From assembly GCF_014192155.1 (NCBI RefSeq), contig NZ_JACHXO010000001.1, positions 248,001-312,000 of the forward strand: 64,000 nucleotides of DNA, written 5' to 3'. This DNA is from Roseateles terrae (GTDB lineage Bacteria > Pseudomonadota > Gammaproteobacteria > Burkholderiales > Burkholderiaceae_C). Positions 44,496 to 55,120 of the stretch are shown here, piece by piece (position 1 is the stretch's first letter; each line of letters starts with the position of its first letter). Made by a program: the position numbers and the translations under genes. The notes below the pieces were generated by a model. It ran no database searches, was not told the origin of the DNA, and saw only the letters and a list, made by a program, of their open reading frames with translations.

Positions 44496-44948
44496 TCAGC
44501 TCAGGTCAGGAGGGCCTCGGGCCAGGGCGGGCGCCCAGGCAAACAGCAGGCGGGGTGCCTGCAGAAACAGCGTGGGTCGCTCGAAGCGCAAGGCATCGGG
44601 CGGGGTCCACTGCAGCTCGGACGGTGGCAGCGACGGCGCGCCGTGATGCAGGGAGCAGCAGGGGCAGTTCATCGACGACGATGCGTCGGCGGACGGGCTT
44701 GGGTGGCTGGACGCCTCGGTGTCATCCACGTCCTTATTCGCCTTCGTCTCCGTCCCCGTCTTCGTCTCCATCCCCGGCTCTGCCTGCAGCCGCATGAAGA
44801 TGGTGCCGGTGGCCGAGCAGATCTCGACGAATTCACCGGCCTTCGGCGTCACGAAGACGTGGGCCAGGCTCGGCATCCACGCGGACATCAGGAGCGTGAA
44901 GGACACGATCCATGCCAGACGCGCAACGAGGACCCGGGAAGCGAGCAT
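44496..44948 (-). CDS. DUF2946 family protein
   Basis: 150 residues: N-terminal hydrophobic helix (about 10-25), EFVEICSATGTIFM, then a linker and NCPCCSLHHGA, the Cys/His segment typical of DUF2946. The family often lies beside TonB receptors and copper genes, as here. Metal handling is inferred. Confidence 0.75.
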   Translation of the reverse strand: MLASRVLVARLAWIVSFTLLMSAWMPSLAHVFVTPKAGEFVEICSATGTIFMRLQAEPGMETKTGTETKANKDVDDTEASSHPSPSADASSSMNCPCCSLHHGAPSLPPSELQWTPPDALRFERPTLFLQAPRLLFAWAPALARGPPDLS

Positions 44949-45187
44949 GCGGGCATTCTAGGAGGCGCCCATCGGTGGCCGGGCTTAGCGAGGGTGGACG
45001 AATTGTCCCAGGTCAACGAGTGGCCCTGACCGTGTTCGAGGGGGCCCCGGCCGTGTTGCCTTGCCCACCGTACGGGGGACGTGGCTGCGAGCTTCGTCCC
45101 TGCGGAGGAAACAGGGGGGAAACCCAGTCTCGAATGTAAAAGGCCGTGCTAGAGTGAAACGCACCCAACAAGCCTTTTCAAAGTGGG

Positions 45188-47347
45188 ATGAACAGACACC
45201 ATCACAGCCAGCGGGGCCGTTTCCCCGCTCCCAGCGCGCTGATGCTCGCTTGTCTGGCGGTGATGTCCACCTCCGCATGGAGCCTCGGAGTCGGTCGGCC
45301 GCAGACGGCCTCGGCCCTGGGCCAGCCGCTGAACCTGTTCTTTCCGGTCCAGGTGGCGCCCGGTGAGCAGGTCACCTCGGAATGTGTCCGGGGTGAAGTC
45401 ACCGCCGGTGAATCGCAACTGCTGCCCTCCACGCTGCGCTGGCAGCTGGAGACGGATGCGCAGCAGGGCGTGCGTGGCGTGCGGGTACGCAGCACCCAGG
45501 CCATCAACGAGCCGCTGGTCTCCATCAGCCTGACCCTCGGTTGCAGCAGTTCGTTTACACGTCAGTACACCGCCTTCATCGATCCGCCCGGCCATGGCAA
45601 CGAGCCACTGGCGGATGCGGGTCCGGCGCCGCGCGGGGAGAACGTGCCTGCGTTCCAGGCAGCCACGAGCAGCAACATTCGCCCGGCGCCCCGGGAGTCC
45701 GCCACCGCCCGTACCCGCGGCGGCGCGCTGCCCGATGTGGTGGCCGGTTCAGACGCACCTGCGGCGGCGGCCTCGGCCGCCAGCGCCCCGCAGCGCAAGC
45801 GTCGCGCTCCGGGCGCGCGAACGGCCACGACCGCCAGCCGGGACGTCGCCCCTCGTGCCGGCGGCGGGGCCCGTCTGTCCATGGAGCCGGCGGAAGTCCT
45901 GCTGCCGCCCACCACGGCCCCGTTGGCCGCCGAAGCGGCCAGTGCCGCCAGCGCGGCTGCCGAGGCGCGTGCGCAATTGGCCGTCATGGAAAAGCGGGTG
46001 GCCGACCTGCAGGCGGAGCAGCGCCGCACCAATGAGGTGTTGCAGGCGCTGCGCGAGGAATTGAAGGCCGCGCGGGAGCAGCGCGATGCCGCCGGCACCC
46101 CGGTCTGGATGCTGGTGCTGACCCTGGTCAGCCTGGGTCTGGCCGCCAGCAGCCTGCTGCTCTGGCGCAGCCGCGGCGCCGGCCGCCATGCGGGGCCGCA
46201 GACCTGGTGGGGAGACCCCCAGGCGGCAGCGCCAGGCGAGGGCGCAGGCGGCCCGGCCGGTGGCGCCGCCGGCAGTGCCAGCACCGCCGGTGCGGCCAGT
46301 GCCGGCCATGTGGACACGTATTCCGATTCCATGCACAGCGCCCCGGGCGCGGCCGCTGCGGCCCTGGTGGCAATGGACCGGCAGGAGCTCAGTGGCGCCG
46401 GCCATGCGCCGACGACGATGCCGATGCCGCTGAACATCACCGACCCGGAGCGCACGATGCAGCTGCCGCCTCGTGTGGCACCCGCGCCCGAGCCATCGCC
46501 GCAGGTGAGCTTGCCGGACAGCGGCATGGTGCCGAGCCGCCCGGGCCGCAGCGCCGCCACCGCGGCCGCGGACGACGCACTGGACGCGCTGGCCAGCCTG
46601 GAGGCGATGGAGCCCTTGAGCTTCGAGATGCGTGCCCCGCCTGGCGACACCCGTCCGGCCCCGCTGCTGCGCGACCTCAACGGGCTGGGCGCGGTGACGG
46701 TGGAAGAGCTGATCGACCTGGAACAGCAGGTGGACTTCTTCCTGGTGCTGGGCCAGGATGACGCCGCCATTGAATTGCTCTCCAGCCGGCTGGGCGAGCG
46801 GGACGCTGCCAGCGGACTGCCGTATCTCAAGCTGATGGAGCTCTACCAGCGGCGCGGCGACCGGACCTCCTTCGACCGGGTGGCCGCCCGCTTCAGCCAG
46901 CAGTTCCGCGCCCGCGCGCCGTCCTGGAGTGACGACCTGAACGAAGGGTCCGGGCTGGAGTCGCATCCCGAGCTGGTGGAGCGCCTGCAAAGTGCCTGGG
47001 TGGATGCGGCCGGCAGCATGAGCCTGCTACAGGACCTGTTCTCCCATCATCAGGAGTACAACGGTGAGCTGGGCTTGCCGGCGTATCGGGACCTGCTGCT
47101 GCTGTACGCGGTGGCGCGGGACCGGGCCGAGCACGAATCGCGCGATCAGGACATCGACGTCTTCCTGCCTCTGGATGCCACTGCGCCGGCGGACATGATG
47201 GCCACCATGACCTGGCAGGCACCGTCACCGGCGGCAGGCAGCCCTTCGCGTCCCGCCCGGCCCGGGGTGGGTCAGTCGCTGGATGTGGACCTGGACCTCA
47301 CACTGGCCGAGGACAACGAGCCGCCGAAAAAGCCAAAAGCCTATTGA
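45188..47347 (+). CDS. FimV-like protein
   Basis: 719 residues. Signal peptide, then the FimV N-terminal domain (LGVGRPQTASALGQPLNLFFPV). Then an Ala/Arg-rich region, a coiled coil at about 255-300, a membrane helix near 305-325 (VWMLVLTLVSLGLAASSLLLW, shown in part) and an acidic C-terminal part with a TPR-like segment (LIDLEQQVDFFLVLGQDDAAIELL). LysM is not evident. FimV proteins organise polar complexes and type IV pili. It ends a few bases inside the convergent aminotransferase. Confidence 0.78.
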   Translation: MNRHHHSQRGRFPAPSALMLACLAVMSTSAWSLGVGRPQTASALGQPLNLFFPVQVAPGEQVTSECVRGEVTAGESQLLPSTLRWQLETDAQQGVRGVRVRSTQAINEPLVSISLTLGCSSSFTRQYTAFIDPPGHGNEPLADAGPAPRGENVPAFQAATSSNIRPAPRESATARTRGGALPDVVAGSDAPAAAASAASAPQRKRRAPGARTATTASRDVAPRAGGGARLSMEPAEVLLPPTTAPLAAEAASAASAAAEARAQLAVMEKRVADLQAEQRRTNEVLQALREELKAAREQRDAAGTPVWMLVLTLVSLGLAASSLLLWRSRGAGRHAGPQTWWGDPQAAAPGEGAGGPAGGAAGSASTAGAASAGHVDTYSDSMHSAPGAAAAALVAMDRQELSGAGHAPTTMPMPLNITDPERTMQLPPRVAPAPEPSPQVSLPDSGMVPSRPGRSAATAAADDALDALASLEAMEPLSFEMRAPPGDTRPAPLLRDLNGLGAVTVEELIDLEQQVDFFLVLGQDDAAIELLSSRLGERDAASGLPYLKLMELYQRRGDRTSFDRVAARFSQQFRARAPSWSDDLNEGSGLESHPELVERLQSAWVDAAGSMSLLQDLFSHHQEYNGELGLPAYRDLLLLYAVARDRAEHESRDQDIDVFLPLDATAPADMMATMTWQAPSPAAGSPSRPARPGVGQSLDVDLDLTLAEDNEPPKKPKAY

Positions 47348-48603
47348 GCGGGTCGATGCTGAATCTGCCGCAACCGCTCCAGCGCCAGATTCAGCGTCTC
47401 ATCCTTCTTCGCGAAGCAGAAGCGGATGATGGACGGCCGTGCCGCCTTGGCGCTGTAGAACGCTGACATCGGAATCGCCGCCACGCCCACCTCCCGGGTG
47501 AGCCACTGGCAGAGCGCCATGTCGTCCATGGCTGCCAGCGGCGCGGGCAGCCCGCTGTAGTCCACACACTGGAAGTAGCTGCCCGGGCAGGGCAGCAGCC
47601 GGAAGGGCGTGTCCGCCAGGCCGGCGCGGAAGCGGTCCCGCTTGCGTTGGTAGAAGTCGGCCAGGCCGAGGTAGGGCGCCGGGTCCGCCATGTAGGTCGC
47701 CAGGCCCACCTGCATCGGTGAGTTGACGGTGAACACGTTGTACTGATGGACCTTGCGGAACTCGGCCATCAACGGCGCCGGAGCGGCCACGAAGCCGACC
47801 TTCCAGCCGGTCACGTGATAGGTCTTGCCGAAGCTGGACACCACGAAGCTGCGCGCCGCCAGCGAAGGCAGGCGGCAAACGCTCTCATGCTGCTGCCCGT
47901 CGTAGACCATGTGCTCGTAGACCTCGTCGCTGAGCACCAGCACCTCGGTGCCTTCCAGCAGGCCGGCGAGTTGCTGCATCTCGTCCGCGGTCCAGACATT
48001 GCCGCTGGGGTTGTGCGGCGTGTTGATCATCAGCACGCGGGTGCGGGGCGACAGGGCGGCCCGCAGGCGATCGAAGTCCGGGCGGAAGGTGTGCGGGTCC
48101 AGCGGCACCGGCACCATCACGCCGCCGGCCAGGGCGATGTTGGGCGCATAGCTGTCGTAGGCCGGTTCCAGCACGATGACTTCATCGCCGGGATGCACAA
48201 CGGCCAGCAGGGCCGTCAGGATGGCCTGGGTGGCGCCAGCGGTGACGGTGATCTCGCGGTCCGCGTCATAGCGGTGGCCGTAGAGCGTTTCGATCTTGGC
48301 CGCAATCGCCTGTCGCAGCGCCGGCACGCCTGGCATCGGCGGATACTGGTTGTGGCCGCCGCGCATGGCCCGGTCCACCGCATCCAGCAGCGCCGGATCC
48401 CCTTCGAAGTCCGGGAATCCCTGACCCAGATTCACCGCGCCGTGCTGCTGCGCCAGGGCAGACATCACGCTGAAGACGGTGGTGCCCAGCTGCGGCAGTC
48501 GGCTCGGCGGGACCGGCGTGTAGGGCGCGGCAGGTCCGGAGCTCGTGGAGGTCACGGAGGTCTCGGAAGAAGAGGCCTCGGCGGAAGGATGGGTGGCGCT
48601 CAT
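47341..48603 (-). CDS. PLP-dependent aminotransferase (class I, YbdL/methionine type)
   Basis: 420 residues. NLGQGFPDFEGDP near the start, INTPHNPSGNVW, SDEVYEHMVYDG and the Schiff-base Lys in SSFGKTYHVTGWKVG place it among methionine/kynurenine-type aminotransferases. The N-terminal ~25 residues are a Ser/Thr-rich extension. It lies downstream of cysB on the same strand, which suits a role in sulfur amino acid metabolism. Confidence 0.9.
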   Translation of the reverse strand: MSATHPSAEASSSETSVTSTSSGPAAPYTPVPPSRLPQLGTTVFSVMSALAQQHGAVNLGQGFPDFEGDPALLDAVDRAMRGGHNQYPPMPGVPALRQAIAAKIETLYGHRYDADREITVTAGATQAILTALLAVVHPGDEVIVLEPAYDSYAPNIALAGGVMVPVPLDPHTFRPDFDRLRAALSPRTRVLMINTPHNPSGNVWTADEMQQLAGLLEGTEVLVLSDEVYEHMVYDGQQHESVCRLPSLAARSFVVSSFGKTYHVTGWKVGFVAAPAPLMAEFRKVHQYNVFTVNSPMQVGLATYMADPAPYLGLADFYQRKRDRFRAGLADTPFRLLPCPGSYFQCVDYSGLPAPLAAMDDMALCQWLTREVGVAAIPMSAFYSAKAARPSIIRFCFAKKDETLNLALERLRQIQHRPAQ

Positions 48604-48610
48604 GATGGCC

Positions 48611-49555
48611 TCACAGCCCGTAGTCGTTGGAGTCTCCGCTCATCGCCCGCTGCAGCAGGCTGCGATTGAGGCGGTCCGACAGCAGCTCGGCGAAGCTGTA
48701 GACGTAGTTGCGCAGGTAGGCGCCTTTTTTGAAGGCGATGCGCGCGATGTTCTGACCCAGCAGATGGCCCAGCGGCCTCGACACCAGCTCGCCACCGGGC
48801 GGGTCTTCCCGCACCGCCATTTCCGCCACGATGCCGATGCCCAGGCCCAGGCGAACGTAGGTCTTGATGACGTCGGAGTCGATGGCCTCCAGGACGATGT
48901 TGGGCGTGAGCTGACGCTGCGCAAACGCCCGATCGATGCGGGTGCGGCCGGTGAAGCTGGGGTGGTAGGACACCAGCGGCTCGTTGGCGATCTGCTCCAG
49001 GTCCACCCGTTCCAGCTGGGCCAGCGGATGCTCGGCCCGCATGACCAGCACGTGCTGCCATTCATAGGCCGGCAGCGTCACCAGCTCATCGAACTGGGAC
49101 AGCGACTCGGTGGCCAGGCCCACGTCGGCGGTTTCGTCGATCAGCATCCGGGCCACCTGGTCCGGGCTGCCCTGATGCAGGCCAATGTTGACCTGCGGGA
49201 ACTGTCGGCGCAGCTGGGTCACCGGCCCGGGCAGCACATACCGCGCCTGGGTGTGGGTGGTGGCAATGGAGAGGGTGCCGGCGTCCTGCTTGGAGTATTC
49301 CTCGCCGATACGCTTGAGGTTGCCCACCTCGCGCATGATGATCTCGATGGACTTGAGCACCTGCTGGCCCGGTTCGGTGATGCTGCGCAGCCGCTTGCCG
49401 TGCCGGGAGAAGATGTCCACGCCCAGCTCTTCCTCCAGCTCCAGGATGGCCTTGGAGACGCCGGGCTGGGAGGTGTAGAGGGCCTTGGCGGTTTCGGTCA
49501 GGTTGAGGTTGCGGCGCGCCGCTTCCTGCACGAACCGGAACTGGTGCAGGTTCAT
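48611..49555 (-). CDS. cysB: LysR-type regulator CysB
   Basis: A protein of 314 residues. The start MNLHQFRFVQEAARRNLNLTETAKALYTSQPGVSKAI (shown in part) is the CysB/Cbl helix-turn-helix. The effector domain has TTHTQARYVLP, the sulfate/N-acetylserine-binding segment of CysB. It controls sulfur assimilation genes. The start overlaps the stop of the chelatase gene by 4 bp. Confidence 0.92.
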   Translation of the reverse strand: MNLHQFRFVQEAARRNLNLTETAKALYTSQPGVSKAILELEEELGVDIFSRHGKRLRSITEPGQQVLKSIEIIMREVGNLKRIGEEYSKQDAGTLSIATTHTQARYVLPGPVTQLRRQFPQVNIGLHQGSPDQVARMLIDETADVGLATESLSQFDELVTLPAYEWQHVLVMRAEHPLAQLERVDLEQIANEPLVSYHPSFTGRTRIDRAFAQRQLTPNIVLEAIDSDVIKTYVRLGLGIGIVAEMAVREDPPGGELVSRPLGHLLGQNIARIAFKKGAYLRNYVYSFAELLSDRLNRSLLQRAMSGDSNDYGL

Positions 49556-50094
49556 GGTTGTCCGGTGCTGGTGCCCACGGCGGCCGACGCGGATGCGTCG
49601 GGTGCCACGCTCGCGGCCACGTCATGAGGGGCGGTCAGCAGCGCACCGGGCAGGCTGGCGACCGCGGAGACCACGTCCAGCGTGGCGGCGGCCATCGCGC
49701 GGATGACGGACGGCTGCTCGCCGATGGCGTCATGCAGCAGGAACAGCACGCCCGGGTGCTGGGCGCGCAGCGCTTCCACCTGCGGTGGCACGTCGCGGCG
49801 CACATGGCCGCTGGAGCCGAGAAACATCGGCACGATCTGGATGCGGCGGCAACCCCGGGCCACCAGCGCGCCGGCGGCGGTGGCCAGGTCCGGCGTCATC
49901 AGTTCCAGATAGGCCAGCGCCAGAGGCAGGCCCGGACGGCGGGTCTGCAATTCGGCGGCAATGGCCTGGAACGGCGCCGCCCAGGCCGGGTCGCGGGCAC
50001 CGTGGGCGAAGAGCAGTAGTCCATCGCCGTTGGCAGCGTCGCTCTCCGGGCGGGCGCCGGATGGCGTCGGGGCGGGGTGGGGCGACACGGTCAT
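49552..50094 (-). CDS. CbiX/SirB-type chelatase domain protein
   Basis: 180 residues from ATG 50094, preceded by AAGGAAG; ATG 50112 overlapping the lptG stop is possible. It has LLLFAHGARDPAWAAPF with the catalytic His, then LAYLELMTPDL, and RIQIVPMFLGSSGHVRRDVP with the second His. Short single-domain CbiX proteins load cobalt, nickel or iron into sirohydrochlorin. Being coupled to cysB fits siroheme supply for sulfite reductase. Confidence 0.85.
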   Translation of the reverse strand: MTVSPHPAPTPSGARPESDAANGDGLLLFAHGARDPAWAAPFQAIAAELQTRRPGLPLALAYLELMTPDLATAAGALVARGCRRIQIVPMFLGSSGHVRRDVPPQVEALRAQHPGVLFLLHDAIGEQPSVIRAMAAATLDVVSAVASLPGALLTAPHDVAASVAPDASASAAVGTSTGQP

Positions 50095-50108
50095 GTCCGA
50101 AACTTCCT

Positions 50109-51272
50109 TCATCGGTAACGTACCAGCCAGCCGAAGGCGGCCATTGAAATGCCCAGGTAGAAGAGGCTCGGTGCAGAAGCCACCAGCCAGGGCGTCCAGT
50201 CCCGCAGCAGGCCGACGTGGCCGGCGATGGCATTGAGCACCACGAAACTGATGCCCAGCATGATGCCGCCGAACACCTTCACGCTGATGCCGCCGGAGCG
50301 GAAGTGAAGATAGGCGAAGGGCAGCGCCAGGGCCACCATCACCATGCAGGCGAAAGGATAAAACGCCTTGCGCCAGAACTGGATTTCCGGCTGTTGGGAC
50401 GCCTGCTCCTGGGACGACAGGTGGCGGGTGTAGCGGTAGAGCTCCAGCGTGGACATGTTCCAGGTCGGCTGTACCGCGGCGGCCACCACGCCAGAGGGCA
50501 ACTGGCTCTGCCAGCTGTACGCGGGCAGCAGCAGCTCCCGCACGGTGGGGTTGTCGCTGAGCTTGTCCTGCGGCGCCTGAGGATCCTTCGGGTCGGCCAC
50601 GCTGCCGGCAGCCCGGTTGAGCGGCGTCAGCGCCCGGCTCCATTGCATCAGCTTGACGTCCTGCAGCTGCCAGCGGCCAGCGCTGTCGACGGTGCCTTGT
50701 TTGCCGGTCAGCCGGGTGGTCATGGCGCCTTTGGGGTCGAATTCCATGATCAGCACGTCTTCCATCACACCGCTGGCCTTGGCCCGGCCCACATGCACCG
50801 CATAGGTGTAGTCGCCGTCGCGATCCTTCATCCAGGCGCCGGAGGCATTGGTCACGCCGCCATTGCCGCGAGACTTCAGCAGCTGGGCCTCTTTGTCTGC
50901 CCAGGGAGTGAGGTAGTCGCCCACCACAAAGGCGGTCAAGGCGAAGAACAGCGCAATGATGCTGAGCAGTCCCAGCGCCCGCGCGGGGCTCAGGCCGCCG
51001 GTGCGCAGGATGGTGAATTCGCTGGATTGGGCCAGCCGCGCCAGGCTGAAGATGGTGCCGATCAACACCGCAATCGGCATCAGCTCATAGAACCGGCCCG
51101 GCATCTTGAGCAGGCAGGACCAGACGGCCCAGCCCACGCCCAGGCCCAGGCGCTGGAAGCGGTCCAGGTCGTCGATGAAATCCACGAAGAAGAACAGGGC
51201 CAGGAAGCCCGCCATCACCAGCGCAAAGGAGCTGAGGATGTCCCGGTACAGCAGTCGGCGGACGGTCTTCAT
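50109..51272 (-). CDS. lptG: LPS export permease LptG
   Basis: 387 residues: membrane helices at both ends (three near the N-terminus, three near the C-terminus) around a periplasmic beta-jellyroll, the LptF/LptG layout. FFVDFIDDLDRF and EFTILRTGGLSP are typical. With LptF and LptB it extracts LPS from the inner membrane. Overlaps lptF by 4 bp. Confidence 0.93.
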   Translation of the reverse strand: MKTVRRLLYRDILSSFALVMAGFLALFFFVDFIDDLDRFQRLGLGVGWAVWSCLLKMPGRFYELMPIAVLIGTIFSLARLAQSSEFTILRTGGLSPARALGLLSIIALFFALTAFVVGDYLTPWADKEAQLLKSRGNGGVTNASGAWMKDRDGDYTYAVHVGRAKASGVMEDVLIMEFDPKGAMTTRLTGKQGTVDSAGRWQLQDVKLMQWSRALTPLNRAAGSVADPKDPQAPQDKLSDNPTVRELLLPAYSWQSQLPSGVVAAAVQPTWNMSTLELYRYTRHLSSQEQASQQPEIQFWRKAFYPFACMVMVALALPFAYLHFRSGGISVKVFGGIMLGISFVVLNAIAGHVGLLRDWTPWLVASAPSLFYLGISMAAFGWLVRYR

Positions 51273-52471
51273 ACCGGCACTCCCGGCGTGGTGGGGTTCT
51301 GCATCGACAGCGGGGTTCCGAGTGCGGGGGCCACCGGGGAGACCGGTGCGGGCGGCGGGGCCGGCGGCGGCGCGGGCGGGCTGGGTGGCGGGCGCTTCCA
51401 GGGCAGGCTCAGCCGGTTGCCCATGTCACGCCAGGCCAGCAGCAGCAGGTTGATGACCAGCGCCAGGCCATGCAGCGCCAGCAGGCTGCTGCCCAGCGAA
51501 TACTTGCCATTGACCACCCAGCTCTGGGTCAGGTTGATCAGGTTGAAGTAGACGATGAACGCCAGCAGGGCGAATAGCAGATTCCAGTTGCTGGCCCGCC
51601 GGGGATTGGTGGCCGAGATGCCAATGCCCAGCAGCACCAGGTTGACGCAGCCCAGGATCATGCCGAAGCGGTAGGCCAGCTCGCCGTCGTTGGGTTTGCT
51701 GCGATTGGCCATCAGCTCGAAGGTGGAGAGCGTCTTGGGCGGGCGGGTGTCCGAGGTGCGCATGACGGCTTCATCGACCGTCACCAGGTAACGGTCGAAG
51801 CGGGCGACCGATTTGTCGCCGTTGCGGGTGTCGATGTCGTTGCGCTGGCCGTGGTCGAGCACCAGCAGGCGCTGGTTGTCCTGGGTGACCAGGGCGCCCT
51901 GCGCCGAGGTGGTGACCGACTCCAGATGCTCGCTGTTGCTCATGATGAACACGTTGCGGGCGGCGGCTTCGTTGGTGGGGTCGCGCTCGATGAAAAAGAC
52001 GCGGCTGCCGTCATTGGAGGTCTGGAACTGCCCGGGGGCGACGCGGGAGAGGTCGCTGCGCTGCTCGAATTGCTGGCGCAACTGGCTGCTGCTGTTGTTG
52101 CTCCAGGGCCAGACGATGGTCATGAGCACGGCCACGACCAGGATCACCGGCCAGGCGGTCGCCAGCACGGGGCGGATGAAGCGGGAGAGCCCGAGGCCGC
52201 TGGCGAACCAGATGGTCATCTCGGACTCCTTGTACATCCGGCCCAGGGACATCACCACGGCCACGAACAGCGAGAGGCTGAGCATGACGGGCAACTGGGC
52301 GAGGGTGAGGTAGCCGAGGGACAGCAGCACGTGCTGGGGCGCGACGGAGCCTTTGGCGGCCATGCCGAGCGAGCGCACCAGCAGCATCGTCACCACAATG
52401 GTGAGGATGACCACGAAAGCGAGGCCGAAACTGCGGGCCGTTTCCTTGCGTACGGTTGAATCGAATAACAT
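51269..52471 (-). CDS. lptF: LPS export permease LptF
   Basis: 400 residues with the same layout as LptG. It starts [16 protein letters not shown] and contains [18 protein letters not shown]. The last ~45 residues are an unusual Pro/Ala tail ([17 protein letters not shown]). It is divergent from pepA, with only 28 bp between starts, a common betaproteobacterial arrangement. Confidence 0.93.
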   Translation of the reverse strand: MLFDSTVRKETARSFGLAFVVILTIVVTMLLVRSLGMAAKGSVAPQHVLLSLGYLTLAQLPVMLSLSLFVAVVMSLGRMYKESEMTIWFASGLGLSRFIRPVLATAWPVILVVAVLMTIVWPWSNNSSSQLRQQFEQRSDLSRVAPGQFQTSNDGSRVFFIERDPTNEAAARNVFIMSNSEHLESVTTSAQGALVTQDNQRLLVLDHGQRNDIDTRNGDKSVARFDRYLVTVDEAVMRTSDTRPPKTLSTFELMANRSKPNDGELAYRFGMILGCVNLVLLGIGISATNPRRASNWNLLFALLAFIVYFNLINLTQSWVVNGKYSLGSSLLALHGLALVINLLLLAWRDMGNRLSLPWKRPPPSPPAPPPAPPPAPVSPVAPALGTPLSMQNPTTPGVPV

Positions 52472-52499
52472 CCGGGCACTTTATCTACTTCTCGGCATT

Positions 52500-53960
52500 A
52501 TGGACTTTCGCACTCTGTCCGCGTCGCAGGACGCGCTGGCGTCGCAAACAGCAGACGCTCTGGTGGTTGTGGTTGCTGGTGACACGCTGCCTGTGGGGCT
52601 GGACAAGACCGTTGCGGGTCTGGTCAAGGACGCCATCAAGCTGGGGGATTTCGAGCTGAAGGCGGGTCAGGTCGTGACGCTGACGCGTCCGGCCGGTCTG
52701 AAGGCCGCACGCCTGGTGGTGGCGGCCAGCGGCAGCTCGCTGAAGGCGGCCCGCGCCGCGGTGGCTGCGGCGCTGGGTCAGGTCAAGGGACGTGGCGTGG
52801 TGCATGCGGCGGTGACCTTCGTGGGGTTTGATGCTGCGCTGACCGAGTCGCTGGTGGAGCAGACGGTGCTGGCCGCGAATGAGGCGGTGTATGTGTACCG
52901 TGCCACCAAGCCGAGCGCCCCGGCGGCCTCGAAGCTGGACAAGATCACGCTGCTGGTGGGCAAGGAAGATGCCAAGGCGGTGAAGGCCGGTCTGACCCGC
53001 GGTCAGGCGGTCGCCAACGGCATTGCGCTGGCGCGCGAATGCGCCAACCTGCCGCCGAACGTGGCCACGCCGACCTACCTGGGCGAGCAGGCCAAGGCCC
53101 TGGGCCGCAGCCACGGCCTGAAGGTCGAGGTGATGGACCAGAAGGCCATCGAGAAGCTGGGCATGGGCTCGTTCCTGTCGGTGGCCAAGGGTTCGGTGGA
53201 AGCGCCGCGTTTCATCGTGGCGCGTTATGAAGGCGCCGCCAAGACCCAGGCACCGGTGGTGCTGGTGGGCAAGGGCATCACCTTCGACTCGGGCGGCATT
53301 TCGATCAAGCCGGGCGCCGGCATGGACGAGATGAAGTTCGACATGGGCGGCGCGGCAAGCGTGCTGGGCACCCTGCGTGCGGTGGCCGAGCTCAAGCCGA
53401 AGATCAACCTGGTGGTGATCGTGGCGGCCTGCGAAAACATGCCGAGCGGCAATGCGGTCAAGCCGGGCGACGTGGTGACGTCGATGTCGGGCCAGACCAT
53501 CGAGATCCTGAACACGGATGCCGAAGGCCGTCTGATCCTGTGTGACGCGCTGACCTACGCCGAGCGGTTCAAGCCGGCGGTGGTGGTGGACGTGGCGACG
53601 CTGACCGGTGCCTGCGTGATCGCCCTGGGCGGCGTGCGCAGCGGCATGTATGCGTCCGACGATGAGCTGGCGGCCTCGCTGAGCGCAGCGGGCGAAGCGG
53701 CGCTGGATCCGTGCTGGCGTCTGCCGCTGGACGACGACTATGCGGAAGGTCTGAAGTCCAACTTCGCGGATGTGGCGAACGTGGCGGGCCGTGAAGGCGG
53801 CTCGATCACCGCAGCCAAGTTCCTGCAGCGGTTTGCCTCGAAGTACCGCTGGGGTCACCTGGACATCGCGGGAACGGCCTGGAAGGGCGGCGCCGCCAAG
53901 GGCGGCACCGGTCGTCCGGTGGGTCTGCTGACCCACTTCGTGCTGTCGCAGGTGCGCTGA
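52500..53960 (+). CDS. pepA: Leucyl aminopeptidase PepA
   Basis: 486 residues from the ATG at 52500. The M17 signature NTDAEGRL is intact. [11 protein letters not shown] and MKFDMGGAA supply the metal-binding Lys/Asp and Lys sites. It releases N-terminal residues from peptides as a hexamer with two metal ions. The gene is divergent from lptF and followed after 19 bp by holC. Confidence 0.96.
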   Translation: MDFRTLSASQDALASQTADALVVVVAGDTLPVGLDKTVAGLVKDAIKLGDFELKAGQVVTLTRPAGLKAARLVVAASGSSLKAARAAVAAALGQVKGRGVVHAAVTFVGFDAALTESLVEQTVLAANEAVYVYRATKPSAPAASKLDKITLLVGKEDAKAVKAGLTRGQAVANGIALARECANLPPNVATPTYLGEQAKALGRSHGLKVEVMDQKAIEKLGMGSFLSVAKGSVEAPRFIVARYEGAAKTQAPVVLVGKGITFDSGGISIKPGAGMDEMKFDMGGAASVLGTLRAVAELKPKINLVVIVAACENMPSGNAVKPGDVVTSMSGQTIEILNTDAEGRLILCDALTYAERFKPAVVVDVATLTGACVIALGGVRSGMYASDDELAASLSAAGEAALDPCWRLPLDDDYAEGLKSNFADVANVAGREGGSITAAKFLQRFASKYRWGHLDIAGTAWKGGAAKGGTGRPVGLLTHFVLSQVR

Positions 53961-53979
53961 ACGGGTGGGAGGGGTCCTG

Positions 53980-54411
53980 GTGACCGAAGTCAATTTCTAC
54001 ACCGGGGTGCCCGACCGCCAGGCCTACGCCTGCCGTCTGCTGCGAAAGACCCTGGGCGCCGGTTTGAAGACCGGGGTCTGGGGGCCGAGGCGGCTGCTGG
54101 AACGGCTGGATCAGACGCTGTGGACGTTTGATCCGCAGGAGTTCCTGCCACATGTACTGTTGAAGCCGGACACACCGGAGGTGCTGCGGGAGCGCACGCC
54201 GGTGTTGTTGTCGGATCGCCTGGAAGACCTGGTGGGATGCCAGGCGCTGCTCAACTTCGAGCCGGATCCGCCGCCGGAGCTGGAACGGTTTCAGCGGGTG
54301 CTGGAACTGGTGTCGACCGAGCCGGAGCAGGTGGCTGCGGGGCGGGTGAGGTTCAAGACCTACAAGTCGATGGGGCTGGCGGTGAATCACTTCAACCTCG
54401 CGGCGGGTTGA
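53980..54411 (+). CDS. holC: DNA polymerase III chi subunit (HolC)
   Basis: 143 residues from GTG 53980, preceded by GGGAGGGG. It opens VTEVNFYTGVPDRQAYACRLLRK, typical of HolC, and contains LLSDRLEDLVGCQALLNF and an aromatic end. Chi links the clamp loader to SSB. Downstream of pepA as in many Proteobacteria. Confidence 0.9.
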   Translation: MTEVNFYTGVPDRQAYACRLLRKTLGAGLKTGVWGPRRLLERLDQTLWTFDPQEFLPHVLLKPDTPEVLRERTPVLLSDRLEDLVGCQALLNFEPDPPPELERFQRVLELVSTEPEQVAAGRVRFKTYKSMGLAVNHFNLAAG

Positions 54412-54494
54412 TGGGACTGCGTTAACACAACCGGCTCTTGATTCTTCGAGTCGGGTCGGTGGCTGGGTCAGGGCGGGTTCTTTGACTGCGAGCC

Positions 54495-54598
54495 GAAAGG
54501 CCCGAGCCGGGGCCTGTTTGCTCCATGTCATTCCTGTCCGGCTCCGCCGGCCATTCCCTTCTAATACTTACGCAAACAGGCCCCGGCTCGTTCCTTTC
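54495..54598 (-). repeat. Palindromic repeat element, copy 1
   Basis: A stem of GAAAGG-CC-CGAGCCGGGGCCTGTTTGC (54495-54521) pairs with 54572-54598, with only two mismatched positions; the inner 19 bp are perfect. The loop is exactly 50 nt and, read on the minus strand, contains GTATTAG, an inner hairpin CCGGC-GGA-GCCGG and GACATG. Copy 2 lies at 56481-56580 in the opposite orientation. Confidence 0.85.
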
Positions 54599-54655
54599 TA
54601 CAGCGTTGCCTGCTGAGGGCGCCCACCTGCCGAGGTTCGAGCGTGAGGCAACATC

Positions 54656-54679
54656 GCCTCCGCCTCCGCCTCCGCCTCC
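54656..54679. repeat. Hexanucleotide microsatellite GCCTCC x4
   Basis: Four perfect units in noncoding DNA. Confidence 0.85.
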
Positions 54680-55120
54680 GCACCGACCTCTACCGACCGC
54701 AGTTTCCGGTTCATCATTTGTGACTCAGCACGGGGCGGCGATGCATCGCAGTCATGCTGCCGTCAGTGAGTCGCGCTGCGGGTGGTGAACCTCCCCCATC
54801 AAGACCGGCTTTCGGAGTTCCACGTTGGCGCGCGTGTGTGGTCAGTCGCATTGCCTTTCGGGGCGTTGTGCGGGAATCCGCACTCGCCGTTTTGCCCCGA
54901 TGTGGTCGGGGTTTGCACTGGATGAGGGCTTGGGTGCACAGGCGTTGCGCATGGGGGAGATGCCCATTGGGGAATGCCCAGGTGAACGGGGCGCGACAAC
55001 GTCGGTGGCGCGAGTGGGTTCACAGCATTTTCACTATGGTTCCCACAGGGGAAAGGGAGTATGTTCCACCGCGTTGAGAACTCAACGTCATTCCACATAT
55101 CTCGAGTCGGAGGTTCTTTG

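Larger units (their letters stand above)
54412..55120. other. 709-bp spacer between holC and the LivK-type gene
   Basis: No credible gene. It holds one copy of the 100-bp palindromic repeat (54495-54598), a GCCTCC microsatellite (54656-54679) and, at its right end, the promoter and ribosome site (CGGAGG) of the next gene. Confidence 0.6.

Noticed and set aside
54525-54788. 87-codon open frame after holC
   Set aside because: It starts inside the loop of a palindromic repeat and runs through a GCCTCC microsatellite (poly-Pro). No coding character.
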